Of a stretch of DNA of 64,000 nt, positions 47,641-56,242 are shown in pieces. A model generated the notes under the pieces. It was not told the origin of the DNA and ran no database searches. It saw only the letters and a program-made list of their open reading frames with translations. A program made the position numbers and the translations under genes. This stretch comes from Permianibacter fluminis (GTDB taxonomy: Bacteria > Pseudomonadota > Gammaproteobacteria > Enterobacterales > Permianibacteraceae), in NCBI RefSeq assembly GCF_013179735.1, contig NZ_JABMEG010000002.1:372001-436000 (forward strand), written 5' to 3'. Numbering within the stretch: position 1 is the stretch's first letter; each line of letters starts with the position of its first letter.

Positions 47641-48888
47641 ATGGAAGCCGGTAGCGCAATTGATACCGCCAAACACGTGCTCGGCTCGGCCGGCATCATT
47701 CTGGCGATTGGCAGCATCTGCGGAGCGTTCGCCAACAAAATCAAAATTCCGGACATCGTTCTGTATCTGTTGATCGGCATGGCAATCGGCCCGGCAGGTT
47801 TTGGTTTTATTGATATTTCCGCCGACTCTGCGCTGAACCAAATTATCCTGCTGTTCGGTTCGGCCTATATCCTGTTTGACGGCGGCGCCACCGTGCGCTT
47901 GAAAGTCCTGAAAGAGGTCTGGATCACGCTGTTGATCATCGCGACCATCGGTGTGCTGATTACCGCTGCCGTGGTTGGTGTGACCTCCTATTACGTGCTG
48001 GACATTCCGGTGATTGCCGCGCTGCTGCTCGGTTGCACCATTGCGTCGACCGACCCGGCGACCTTGGTGCCGGTGTTCAAGCAGGTGCCGGTCAAGGAGC
48101 GGGTGGCTCAGACCGTCATGAGCGAGTCGGCGTTCAATGACGCCATGGGTGCGATTGCGGTATTCGCCGTGCTGGCGGTCGCCATGGGCGGCGGTGAGTT
48201 CTCGATCAGCAAGAGTCTTGGTGGCCTGCTGTATGAAGCCGGTATCGGAACGATTATCGGCGGCATCCTCGGCTATTTGGCATTGGTTCTGATCGCGCAC
48301 CAACATTACGCGTTCCTGCGTGAGCATCTGCCACTGGTGACGCTGATGTCGGTGATTGCGGCCTATCTCGGCGCATCTGGCATTCACGCCTCTGGCTATA
48401 TGGCTGTGTTCATTTTCGGCCTGATGATCGGCAATCGCGAAGTGTTCGGTTTCAAACTGGAGCACCACGAAGAAGAAGGGCTTGAGGACTTCATTGGCAC
48501 GACGGCGCTGATCATGCGCATGTTTATTTTCGTCCTGCTGGGTTCACAGGTCGACTTCGGTTTGCTGAACCAATATGTGGTTGGTGGTTCGATCGTGGTC
48601 GGGGTGTTCATTCTGGTGGCGCGGCCGTTGACCGTGTTCCTGTGTGCCGGTGTTGATCGCCGTGCCAAGTGGAGCATGAATGAGCTGCTGTTCATGTGCT
48701 GGACCCGTGAAACCGGAGTCATTCCGGCTGCGTTGGCGGGTTTGCTGGTCGGCATGAAAGCCCCGTACGCCGAGTTGATCGCCGCCGTGACCTTCCTGGC
48801 GATTTTGTTCACCATCCTGATTCAGGCGACCACCACGCCGTGGTTGGCGCGCAAGCTGGGCCTGTTGCTGGAACAGCAGAAAGCCTGA
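47641..48888 (+). CDS. CPA1-family cation/proton antiporter (NhaP-like)
   Basis: The 415-residue protein has about 12 membrane segments. The CPA1 core motifs are visible: TIASTDPATLVPVFKQV (substrate site with Asp) and MSESAFNDAMGAIAVF (the ND motif). The arginine in LFMCWTRETGVIPAAL is also a CPA1 feature. It should exchange Na+ or K+ for H+; which ion cannot be told. Unlike NhaP2/CvrA it lacks a long cytosolic regulatory tail. AGGGGG precedes the ATG. Confidence 0.9.
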   Translation: MEAGSAIDTAKHVLGSAGIILAIGSICGAFANKIKIPDIVLYLLIGMAIGPAGFGFIDISADSALNQIILLFGSAYILFDGGATVRLKVLKEVWITLLIIATIGVLITAAVVGVTSYYVLDIPVIAALLLGCTIASTDPATLVPVFKQVPVKERVAQTVMSESAFNDAMGAIAVFAVLAVAMGGGEFSISKSLGGLLYEAGIGTIIGGILGYLALVLIAHQHYAFLREHLPLVTLMSVIAAYLGASGIHASGYMAVFIFGLMIGNREVFGFKLEHHEEEGLEDFIGTTALIMRMFIFVLLGSQVDFGLLNQYVVGGSIVVGVFILVARPLTVFLCAGVDRRAKWSMNELLFMCWTRETGVIPAALAGLLVGMKAPYAELIAAVTFLAILFTILIQATTTPWLARKLGLLLEQQKA

Positions 48889-48924
48889 TGGGTTATCCGT
48901 GTTGGTAGCTGCAGCAACGCAGCG

Positions 48925-48958
48925 AAACAAAAAGCGGCCTGCGGGCCGCTTTTTGTTT
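48925..48958. terminator. Bidirectional terminator between the CPA1 gene and nhaA
   Basis: AAACAAAAAGCGGCC (48925-48939) pairs with its complement at 48944-48958 around a 4-nt loop. A and T tracts on both sides serve the two convergent antiporter genes. Confidence 0.93.
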
Positions 48959-48982
48959 GCCGATGATTCCGTCGAGCGACAT

Positions 48983-50176
48983 TCAAGGGTTTGCAGTAGA
49001 CAGGGGACGGCAAAACCGCAGCAGCGTGTAGCCGGCCACGGCCGCCATCAGCGAGCCCATCAAAATGCCGAGCCGGTCGGTGCCTGGCGCGTGAACGCCG
49101 CCCGCCTGAAACGCTAGCGAAGCAATGAACAGGCTCATGGTAAAGCCGATGCCGCACAGCATGCTGACGCCGATCATATGGCCCCAATGACAACCGGCCG
49201 GCAGCGGCGCCACGCGCAGCAGTCGCACTACTGCGACCGACAGCAAAACGCCGATGGTTTTGCCAAGTACCAGACCGAGCGTGATGCCGAGCGGGACCGG
49301 CGCCAGCAGATCGCGAAAGCCCAAGCCCAGCAGGCTGACACCGGCATTGGCGAAACCAAAAATCGGCACAATCAGATACGCCACATAAGGGTGCAGTTGG
49401 TGCTCCAGTTGTTCCAGTGGCGAGCTTTCTGCGGTCGATGGCGCGTTGCTGTCCTTCAGCGGAATGAACAGCGCGGTAATGACCCCGGCCAGCGTGGCGT
49501 GCACGCCGGATTTCAGGACAAAAATCCAGAACAGACTGCCGATCAGCAAATAGGGGCCAGTGCGACGCACCCCGGTGATATTCAGGGTCGCCAGCGCAGC
49601 GATGCACAGGGTGCTCAGCAGCAGATGCAGCAGCGACAACTGACCGCTGTAGAAAATGGCGATGACGACAATGGCCAGCAGATCATCGATCACCGCCAGC
49701 GCCAGCAGGAACAGTTTCAGCGCCGGCGGCACCCGGTTGCCGAGCAGCGACAGCACGCCAAGCGCAAACGCGATATCGGTGGCCGTTGGGATCGCCCAGC
49801 CGGCCATGCTGACCGGATCACTGCGATTGATGGCGAGGTAAATCAGTGCCGGAGCAACCATGCCGCCGATTGCCGCCACGCCGGGCAACAACAGCTGCTG
49901 CGGCGAGCGCAACTCGCCGACCAGCAATTCCCGTTTGAGCTCAAGGCCGACCAGAAAAAAGAACACCGCCATCAGGCCATCGTTGATCCACAGCAGCAGC
50001 GGTTTTTCCAGTTGCAGTGTGCCGAGCCGGATTTCCAGCTCGATTTGCAACAAGCCGTCATAGATTGGCGCTAGCGAGGAGTTGCTGATTGCCAGCGCCA
50101 ACACCGCGGCGGCCACCAACAGCAAACCCGAGGCCGCTTCGAGCGCAAGAAATTGGCGTATGAGTCGGAGTGGCAT
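48983..50176 (-). CDS. nhaA: Na+/H+ antiporter NhaA
   Basis: NhaA exchanges two protons for one sodium ion and is the main alkaline-pH sodium exporter. The 397-residue protein has the family landmarks [20 protein letters not shown], the [17 protein letters not shown] segment with the ion-binding Asp, [16 protein letters not shown] with the second acidic pair, and [13 protein letters not shown] 50176 ([17 protein letters not shown]) was chosen because it matches family starts. It converges on the CPA1 antiporter. In E. coli the sodium-responsive activator NhaR is adjacent; none is seen here. Confidence 0.95.
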   Translation of the reverse strand: MPLRLIRQFLALEAASGLLLVAAAVLALAISNSSLAPIYDGLLQIELEIRLGTLQLEKPLLLWINDGLMAVFFFLVGLELKRELLVGELRSPQQLLLPGVAAIGGMVAPALIYLAINRSDPVSMAGWAIPTATDIAFALGVLSLLGNRVPPALKLFLLALAVIDDLLAIVVIAIFYSGQLSLLHLLLSTLCIAALATLNITGVRRTGPYLLIGSLFWIFVLKSGVHATLAGVITALFIPLKDSNAPSTAESSPLEQLEHQLHPYVAYLIVPIFGFANAGVSLLGLGFRDLLAPVPLGITLGLVLGKTIGVLLSVAVVRLLRVAPLPAGCHWGHMIGVSMLCGIGFTMSLFIASLAFQAGGVHAPGTDRLGILMGSLMAAVAGYTLLRFCRPLSTANP

Positions 50177-50545
50177 GGTGGATTCCTGATTGGCGTTACG
50201 CTGGCGATGTTGTCTTGTCCCGACGCCCAGCTCATCGGCGTTTGTGCAGGTCACCGGACCCCGCTCATACGATGGTAGTCGGCAATCGGGTCAGGTGGCG
50301 TCGAATTCGGCAGTCGCCTTCATCAGCTTGTGTCGGTGCCTGCTGGCGTCGGCAGCGGTTACGCCACTTGCGCTGCCGCTTTTGTCCGGGTCAACTCGTT
50401 TCAAGGCGGGTGATTGCAACCAACGATCAATGCGATTACCGACAATGTCAAACGGTGCCCCGTTCGCAGGTCAACTTTCCGGTGCACCGGGCGTCGCGAA
50501 AGCCTGACGGCTACGGCGATGGTGACGGTTACCGCATGGTTGGCG
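50177..50545 (-). other. Intergenic region between nhaA and the YbdK-type ligase
   Basis: 369 bp with no convincing gene on either strand; short frames here lack ribosome-binding sites. It presumably holds the nhaA promoter, but I see no clear boxes and no copy of the GTAG-N2-CTAC palindrome. Confidence 0.55.
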
Positions 50546-51661
50546 TCAGTGATTATCGCGCCAGCGCGCGCAGCTGACATCGACCACGTCGGCCAGCGTT
50601 TTGCCGTTTGCAACCAAGGCACGGATGCGGCGGGAGTCGTTGTCGGTTTGACCGGCCAGTGTTGCCAGCCGGTCCAGATTGGCTTGCGTATCGAGACTTT
50701 TGCTACTTGCTTGCAGATTATCCAGCGTGCGCAACAAATCGGTTTTCAAGTCCAGCTTTTCCTGGCTGAACGGATTGACCAGCGTGGCGCGATAGCCATG
50801 TCGACAGGCCTGAAACAGATTGTGGCGATGGACCAGTTGCAATGCATCCGGCATGGGCTGCCAGGCTTGTTCAAGCAATTGTTTGGCGAGCGTCTGTGCA
50901 TAGGCGGCCAGATCGATCGCGCGCTGAATGCTCAGCGGCGTATCCGCGATGCGGATTTCAACGGTGCCGAACTCCGGCTTGGGCCGCACATCCCAATACA
51001 AATCCTTGATGCTGCTGGCGACGCCCAAGCGTTGCAGATCAGCGAAGTACTGATTGAACGCCTGCCAGTTGCGCAGTGACGGCATGTGGCCAGCGAGCGG
51101 GAAGGTCCAGACTGCCGCGAGTCGGGCGCAATCGAGTCCGGTATCAATGCCAAGGTGGTAGGGCGATGATGCTGCCAGTGCAACAAAGTGCGGAATGTAG
51201 CGGAGCAGCTGCTGGCTCAAATACACCGCGGCATCGCCATTGGGTACGCCGATGTGAATGTGCTGACCAAAGACGGTAAAGCGACGGGCGAGGTAACCAT
51301 AGTCATCAGCCAGCTGGGCAAACCGTTCGCCGGGGTAAATCTCCCGATCAGCCCAGTGCTGGAAGGGGTGGGTGCCGCCGCCGGCGATGCCAATATCGAG
51401 GGCGGTACAGTGCTCGACCAGCACATCACGCAAAGCGAACAGCTCGGTTTGCAGGCCGTCAATGTGGCTCTGCTTTGAGCTGTTCAGCTCGATCATCGAG
51501 CGGGTGATTTCCGGTTTGAACAAGGCGTGCTGCGGATGGTGCTGCAGCTGGGTCAACAGCTCGGGTGCGGCGGGGGTGAGATCGCGGCTTTGCTTGTCGA
51601 TGAGCTGCAGTTCCAGTTCGACGCCAAGCGTGAGAGGGGCTGAGGCAGTAAAGGTGAGCAT
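50546..51661 (-). CDS. YbdK-type carboxylate-amine ligase (GCS2 family)
   Basis: The 371-residue protein belongs to the glutamate-cysteine ligase 2 family. It shows LTLGVELELQLIDKQSRDL, the catalytic-site region FKPEITRSMIELNS, IAGGGTHPFQHW, RRFTVFGQHIHIGVP and PEFGTVEIRIADTP. E. coli YbdK has weak gamma-glutamylcysteine ligase activity; the true substrate of most members is unknown. It is divergently transcribed from a MarR regulator, which may control it. Confidence 0.93.
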   Translation of the reverse strand: MLTFTASAPLTLGVELELQLIDKQSRDLTPAAPELLTQLQHHPQHALFKPEITRSMIELNSSKQSHIDGLQTELFALRDVLVEHCTALDIGIAGGGTHPFQHWADREIYPGERFAQLADDYGYLARRFTVFGQHIHIGVPNGDAAVYLSQQLLRYIPHFVALAASSPYHLGIDTGLDCARLAAVWTFPLAGHMPSLRNWQAFNQYFADLQRLGVASSIKDLYWDVRPKPEFGTVEIRIADTPLSIQRAIDLAAYAQTLAKQLLEQAWQPMPDALQLVHRHNLFQACRHGYRATLVNPFSQEKLDLKTDLLRTLDNLQASSKSLDTQANLDRLATLAGQTDNDSRRIRALVANGKTLADVVDVSCARWRDNH

Positions 51662-51727
51662 GGGCCCTCCGCGAGGTGAATGTTTGCTGTTATTGGTTCA
51701 CTTGTTCCAGTCGACGTGAGCAATAAT

Positions 51728-51750
51728 TATATTTGGACAAACTATATTTG
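51728..51750 (+). repeat. TATATTTG direct repeat in the divergent control region
   Basis: TATATTTG occurs at 51728-51735 and again at 51743-51750, 15 bp apart, in an A+T-rich patch between the ligase and marR-type genes. It could hold -10 elements or a MarR operator. Confidence 0.45.
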
Positions 51751-51884
51751 TGTCAAGCAAAATGCGGTCCAGCTCGGCTGCTGCGGTGCGGCACGTTGCC
51801 AAATAAAGCCCTTTGCGATTCGGCCAAAGCCCGCGAAAATGGCATGCCAGCGCTGGATTTGCCCGCACCATGCCGGAATGCACC

Positions 51885-52415
51885 ATGACCGCCAGTTCTC
51901 CCTCCGAAGCCGCCACTTTGACCGCTGTCGACCGCAGCGGCAGCGCCGCCACGGCGTCCGATGCCACCGAAGTGCTCCGTTGTTTTCGGCTCATATTCGG
52001 TAATGCCCGGCAGCACTTTCGCTATATCGAAGACAGTTGCGGCCTGGGCGGTGCCCAGATTTGGGCGTTGGGGCTGGTTCGGGCCCGGCCGGGCATCCGG
52101 GTCAGCGAACTGGCCGATGCCATGAGCGTGCATCAGACCACGACCAGCAATCTGGTGGCGGGCTTGAGCCGCAAGGGCTTGCTGCGTCGGGAGCGGGCCG
52201 AACGCGATCAGCGGGTCGTGCGCCTTTACATTACCGATGCCGCGGCGGCGTTGCTGCTGCGCTCGCCGGGGCCGGTCGAAGGCATTTTGCTGCAGGCCCT
52301 GCGGCATATGGATGAATCGAATCTCCAGCAACTCAATGCTGTGCTGCAACAAGTGCTCGCACACATGCAGACCATCAACCCTGCCTTGGCGGATATTCCG
52401 CTGACGGAACTCTGA
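51885..52415 (+). CDS. MarR-family transcriptional regulator
   Basis: The 176-residue protein has a winged helix (VSELADAMSVHQTTTSNLVA, then GLLRRERAERDQRVVRLYIT with the wing residues DxR) and dimerising helices at both ends. ATG 51885 was chosen because GGAA lies 7 nt upstream; ATGs at 51870 and 51813 are also possible. The N-terminal about 25 residues (SSPSEAATLTAVDRSGSAA) are low-complexity. It probably controls itself and the divergent ligase gene. Confidence 0.88.
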   Translation: MTASSPSEAATLTAVDRSGSAATASDATEVLRCFRLIFGNARQHFRYIEDSCGLGGAQIWALGLVRARPGIRVSELADAMSVHQTTTSNLVAGLSRKGLLRRERAERDQRVVRLYITDAAAALLLRSPGPVEGILLQALRHMDESNLQQLNAVLQQVLAHMQTINPALADIPLTEL

Positions 52416-52475
52416 GCCCCAGCCCGGCGCCTTGCTTATCGATTGCTTGCTGAGCCAGCCTTTGTTACTAATAGC

Positions 52476-52490
52476 GCCGGTCCAACCAGA
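52476..52490. promoter_or_regulatory. FadR-like operator 1 upstream of fadR
   Basis: GCCGGTCCAACCAGA resembles the FadR consensus AACTGGTCnGACCAGTT, mostly in GGTC and ACCAG. It lies about 65 bp before the fadR ATG, close to where a promoter would be. Confidence 0.5.
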
Positions 52491-52524
52491 TTGCGGCCTC
52501 CCTCCGCTGTAACGCCGTTGCAGC

Positions 52525-52540
52525 CGCTGGTCCGACAACG
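52525..52540. promoter_or_regulatory. FadR-like operator 2 upstream of fadR
   Basis: CGCTGGTCCGACAACG contains CTGGTCCGAC, identical to the core of the classical FadR operator, with the right end less conserved. It lies 14 bp before the ATG. Confidence 0.6.
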
Positions 52541-52553
52541 AGAACGATTAATC

Positions 52554-53285
52554 ATGAATAAACCTGCGCGTGCCCAGAGTCCGGCAGCCTTCGCTGAGCA
52601 GTACATTGTTGAATCCATCTGGCAGGGCAAGTTTGCTCCCGGCACCATTCTTCCGGCCGAGCGCGAGCTGTCGGAATTGATTGGTGTGACACGCACGACC
52701 TTGCGCGAAGTGCTGCAACGTTTGGCGCGTGATGGCTGGCTGACCATTCAGCACGGCAAGCCGACCCAGGTGAACGATGTCTGGCATACCGCGGGTCTGA
52801 ATATCATCGATACCCTGACCCGGCTCGACGATGAAAATTCGCTGCAACTGGTCGATCAATTGCTGGATGCTCGCACCAGTCTGAGCAGCGTTTATATTCG
52901 CGCTGCCGCCAAACGCAACAAAGAGGCGGTGTTGCAGTTGCTGGCCGAAGCCGAGCAGGTCAGCGATGACGCCGAAGGCATTACCCAGTTTGACTGGCGT
53001 ATGCATCACACGCTGTCGCGGCTGTCGATGAATCCGGTTTATACCTTGGTGCTGAACGGTTTCCGCAGCATTTATTATCGGGTCGGTCGCTTTCATTTTC
53101 AGCGCGCCGATGCCCGGGAACAGGCGCGAGCTTATTACCGTGCGCTGGCTGAAGTCATTCGCCGTGAAGATCTGAACGGCTTGAATTCGGTGATCTGGGC
53201 ACACGGCCGCGACAGCGGCCGACTCTGGCAAGAAGTGCGAGCGAAACTGACCTCGGTGCATGATTTGCCGGTGACCGGCAACTGA
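52554..53285 (+). CDS. fadR: Fatty-acid metabolism regulator FadR
   Basis: FadR is the GntR-type regulator that represses beta-oxidation and activates unsaturated fatty-acid synthesis, and is released by long-chain acyl-CoA. The 243-residue protein has the winged helix (PAERELSELIGVTRTTLREV; RDGWLTIQHGKPTQVND), then the helical acyl-CoA domain with FRSIYYRVGRFHF. ATG 52554 (MNKPARAQSPAAFAEQYI) matches family starts. It converges on spoVR, as in E. coli, where fadR neighbours ycgB. Confidence 0.95.
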   Translation: MNKPARAQSPAAFAEQYIVESIWQGKFAPGTILPAERELSELIGVTRTTLREVLQRLARDGWLTIQHGKPTQVNDVWHTAGLNIIDTLTRLDDENSLQLVDQLLDARTSLSSVYIRAAAKRNKEAVLQLLAEAEQVSDDAEGITQFDWRMHHTLSRLSMNPVYTLVLNGFRSIYYRVGRFHFQRADAREQARAYYRALAEVIRREDLNGLNSVIWAHGRDSGRLWQEVRAKLTSVHDLPVTGN

Positions 53286-53301
53286 AGTTTCACGAATAAA
53301 T

Positions 53302-53328
53302 AAAAAAGCGGCCATGGGCCGCTTTTTT
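53302..53328. terminator. Bidirectional terminator between fadR and spoVR
   Basis: AAAAAAGCGGCC (53302-53313) pairs with GGCCGCTTTTTT (53317-53328) around ATG, with tracts on both sides. Confidence 0.93.
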
Positions 53329-53348
53329 ATTTGGTGGAAAACACGTGC

Positions 53349-54893
53349 TCAGGCGCTGGCGCGCTCCTTGCTGCTGTGCTCGCTGATCGTGGTCAAGGTC
53401 TGGACATTGCCTTTGCTGTCTATGGTGTCAAGGCGCACATCAAAGCCCCAGAGCCGGTGCAGATGGCGCATGACTTCTTCGTAACCTTCCGCCAATGGCA
53501 CGTCATTGTGCGGGGTGTGGCGCAGGGTCAGGCCGCGGTTGCCACGAACATCGACATTCCAGACCTGGATATTCGGTTCATTCATTGACAGATTGTATTG
53601 GTTGGACAACGCCTGCCGGATGGCTTTGTAGCCGGCCTCATCGTGAATGGCCGTAATGCCGAGCTCGGCTTCGGTTTCATCATCAAGCACGGCGAACAGC
53701 CGGAACTGTCGCATCAGCCGCGGCGACAGAAACTGGGCGACGAAACTCTCATCCTTGTAATTGCGCATCGCGACATCCAGTGTTTTTTGCCAATCGCTGC
53801 CGGCAATATCCGGGAACCAGTGGCGGTCTTCTTCATCCGGATGCTCACAAATGCGCTTGATGTCCATGTACATGGCAAAGCCAAGGGCATAGGGATTGAT
53901 GCCGGAAAAATACGGACTGTCAAACGGTGGCTGATAAACCACGTTGGTGTGCGAGTGCAGAAACTCCATCATGAAGCCTTCGCTGATCAGGCCTTCATCG
54001 TAGAGCCGGTTCATGATGGTGTAATGCCAGAACGTTGCCCAGCCCTCATTCATGACCTGGGTTTGCCGCTGCGGATAAAAATACTGGCCAATCTTGCGGA
54101 TGATGCGAACGATCTCGCGCTGCCATGGCTCCAGCAAAGGCGCGTTCTTCTCGATGAAGTAGAGAATGTTTTCCTGCGGCTCTTTCGGAAAGCGGACTGC
54201 TTCTCTGGCTTCGGCTTTCTCGCGGGCGTGAGGGATGGTGCGCCACAGATCGTTGACCTGCGATTGCAGAAAGGCCTCGCGTTCCTGCTGCCGGCGCTGC
54301 TCCTCGCGCAAACTGATCGGGTGCGGCCGTTTGTAGCGATCGACGCCGTGATTCATCAGGGCATGACAGGAGTCGAGCAAGCCTTCGACGGCATCGAGGC
54401 CGTAGCGTTCTTCGCAATCGGCGATGTAATTCTTGGCAAACAGCAGGTAGTCGATGATCGCTTCGGCGTCGGTCCAGGTCCGGAACAGATAATTGCCTTT
54501 GAAGAACGAGTTGTGACCATAACTGGCGTGGGCGATGACGAGGCATTGCATCATCATCGTGTTTTCTTCCATCAGGTAGGCAATGCAAGGGCTGGAGTTG
54601 ATGACGATTTCATAAGCCAGCCCCATATGGCCGCGTTTGTATTGCTGCTCGTTGGAAATAAAATGCTTGCCGAACGACCAGTGGCTGTACCCCAGCGGCA
54701 TGCCGACGCTGGCGTAGGCATCGAGCATCTGTTCGGCGGTGATGATCTCAATCTGGTTGGGGTAGGTGTCGAGGCCGTAGTCGCCGGCAATGCGGGCGAT
54801 CTCCTTGTGGTAGGCCTCGATGAGGTCAATGCTCCATTCCGAAGCGGTAGTAAGAGGCTGGCGCTTGCCGGAGTGTGCGGGATGGTCGCTCAT
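53349..54893 (-). CDS. SpoVR family protein (YcgB)
   Basis: The 514-residue cytosolic protein belongs to the SpoVR/YcgB family. It shows family segments GYSHWSFGKHF, INSSPCIAYLMEENTMMMQC, ASYGHNSFFKGNYLF and VMNEGWATFWHYTIMNRLYD. The His and Glu residues in ASYGHNSFFK and NEGWATFWHY look like metal ligands, but the biochemical role is unknown. ATG 54893 lies 5 bp after the yeaH stop, so it is co-transcribed with yeaH and yeaG. The open frame extends 70 codons upstream inside yeaH. Confidence 0.93.
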   Translation of the reverse strand: MSDHPAHSGKRQPLTTASEWSIDLIEAYHKEIARIAGDYGLDTYPNQIEIITAEQMLDAYASVGMPLGYSHWSFGKHFISNEQQYKRGHMGLAYEIVINSSPCIAYLMEENTMMMQCLVIAHASYGHNSFFKGNYLFRTWTDAEAIIDYLLFAKNYIADCEERYGLDAVEGLLDSCHALMNHGVDRYKRPHPISLREEQRRQQEREAFLQSQVNDLWRTIPHAREKAEAREAVRFPKEPQENILYFIEKNAPLLEPWQREIVRIIRKIGQYFYPQRQTQVMNEGWATFWHYTIMNRLYDEGLISEGFMMEFLHSHTNVVYQPPFDSPYFSGINPYALGFAMYMDIKRICEHPDEEDRHWFPDIAGSDWQKTLDVAMRNYKDESFVAQFLSPRLMRQFRLFAVLDDETEAELGITAIHDEAGYKAIRQALSNQYNLSMNEPNIQVWNVDVRGNRGLTLRHTPHNDVPLAEGYEEVMRHLHRLWGFDVRLDTIDSKGNVQTLTTISEHSSKERASA

Positions 54894-54898
54894 GGGCT

Positions 54899-56155
54899 TC
54901 AGGCCTTCTGCCGTTTGAACAGCTCGCGGAAGATCGGGTAGATGTCGGTCGCTTCCTTGATTTGCTGCATGGCGAAATTTCGGAACTGCGGCGTCAGCTC
55001 GGCGTAGTGCTCCCACAGGCTCTGATGGTTGCGCTGGGTAATCTCGATGTAAGAGAAGTAGCGCACCTGCGGCAGGATGGATTGTGCCAGCAAGTCCTGG
55101 CACACCGGCGAGTCATCGCCCCAGTTGTCGCCATCGGAGGCTTGCGCAGCGTAGATATTCCAAAGCTGCGGTGAATACCGGGCCCGGATGATTTCATCCA
55201 TCAGCTTCAACGCGCTGGACACTACGGTGCCGCCGGTTTCCTGTGAATAGAAAAATTCCTTTTCGTCCACCTCCTTGGCCTGGGTGTGGTGGCGGATAAA
55301 CACAACCTGGACATTCTTATAGGTCTTGGTCAGAAATAGATACAACAACAGGAAGAACCGTTTGGCCATGTCCTTGGTGGCTTGATCCATCGAGCCGGAA
55401 ACATCCATCAGGCAAAACATCACCGCCTGCGTGGTTGGTACCGGCTGTTTGACGAAGGCGTTGAAACGCAGGTCAAAGGTATCGATAAAGGGCACTCGTG
55501 CGATCCGTTCACGCAATGCCTCGATGCGCGCGCGCAGCGCCCGGGTCTCGCTGTCATCCTCGTCGGCATGTTCCTTGGCTTTTTCTTCCAGCTCGCGAAG
55601 TTCGCTGCGGGCTTCGCCGCTCAGCGCCATGCGCCGGGCCAATGCGCCGCGCAAGCTGCGGACGATATTCAGCGTCGCTGGCACGCCATCGGTTTTGTAG
55701 CCAGCCCGAACCGTGCGGAACTGCTCGGTCTTTCTCAGTTGGGCGATATCAAGATTCGGCAATTCCAAATCTTCGAACAGCAGATCCAGATATTCGTCGC
55801 GCGACAATTCAAATTTGAATTCGTCCTCGCCTTCGCCGGAGTCGCTGGCGCGGCGACCCTGGCCGCGGGCTTCGCCATTCAGCGGCCGCTTGACCCGATC
55901 GCCGCTGACAAACTCCTTGTTGCCCGGATAGATGCGCTCACGCACGCCACCCTGGCCGCTACGGAATGTCGGTTCGCGGGTGTCTTTGGACGGGATGGAG
56001 ACATTTTCACCGGTATCCAGATCGGTGACGCTACGCTTGTTCAGCTGTTCGGAAACCGCTTTCTTGATTTGACTCTTGAAACGACGGATAAAGCGCTGCC
56101 GGTTGACAGTGCTTTTGTTCTTGCTCCATTGCCGGCGGTCCACCAGACGTGACAC
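54899..56155 (-). CDS. yeaH: YeaH/YhbH family protein (DUF444, von Willebrand A-like)
   Basis: The 418-residue protein has a charged N-terminal half ([19 protein letters not shown]) and a C-terminal VWA-like domain with the metal-site pattern [20 protein letters not shown]. In E. coli yeaG-yeaH is a stationary-phase and nitrogen-starvation operon. The start is GTG at 56155 (read as Met, [10 protein letters not shown]), which fits the family N-terminus. It stands between yeaG and spoVR in one minus-strand unit. Confidence 0.93.
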   Translation of the reverse strand: MSRLVDRRQWSKNKSTVNRQRFIRRFKSQIKKAVSEQLNKRSVTDLDTGENVSIPSKDTREPTFRSGQGGVRERIYPGNKEFVSGDRVKRPLNGEARGQGRRASDSGEGEDEFKFELSRDEYLDLLFEDLELPNLDIAQLRKTEQFRTVRAGYKTDGVPATLNIVRSLRGALARRMALSGEARSELRELEEKAKEHADEDDSETRALRARIEALRERIARVPFIDTFDLRFNAFVKQPVPTTQAVMFCLMDVSGSMDQATKDMAKRFFLLLYLFLTKTYKNVQVVFIRHHTQAKEVDEKEFFYSQETGGTVVSSALKLMDEIIRARYSPQLWNIYAAQASDGDNWGDDSPVCQDLLAQSILPQVRYFSYIEITQRNHQSLWEHYAELTPQFRNFAMQQIKEATDIYPIFRELFKRQKA

Positions 56156-56242
56156 GGTGTTTACCTCGCAGGTTCCGCCTGCGCATCCACGGAAGCGCAG
56201 GCGGCCAGACAGGTCTTGCTTACGTCATTGCGCTGGCCAGAC

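Noticed and set aside
52548-54941. Long open frames opposite fadR and spoVR
   Set aside because: They are shadows of confidently assigned genes in G+C-rich DNA.
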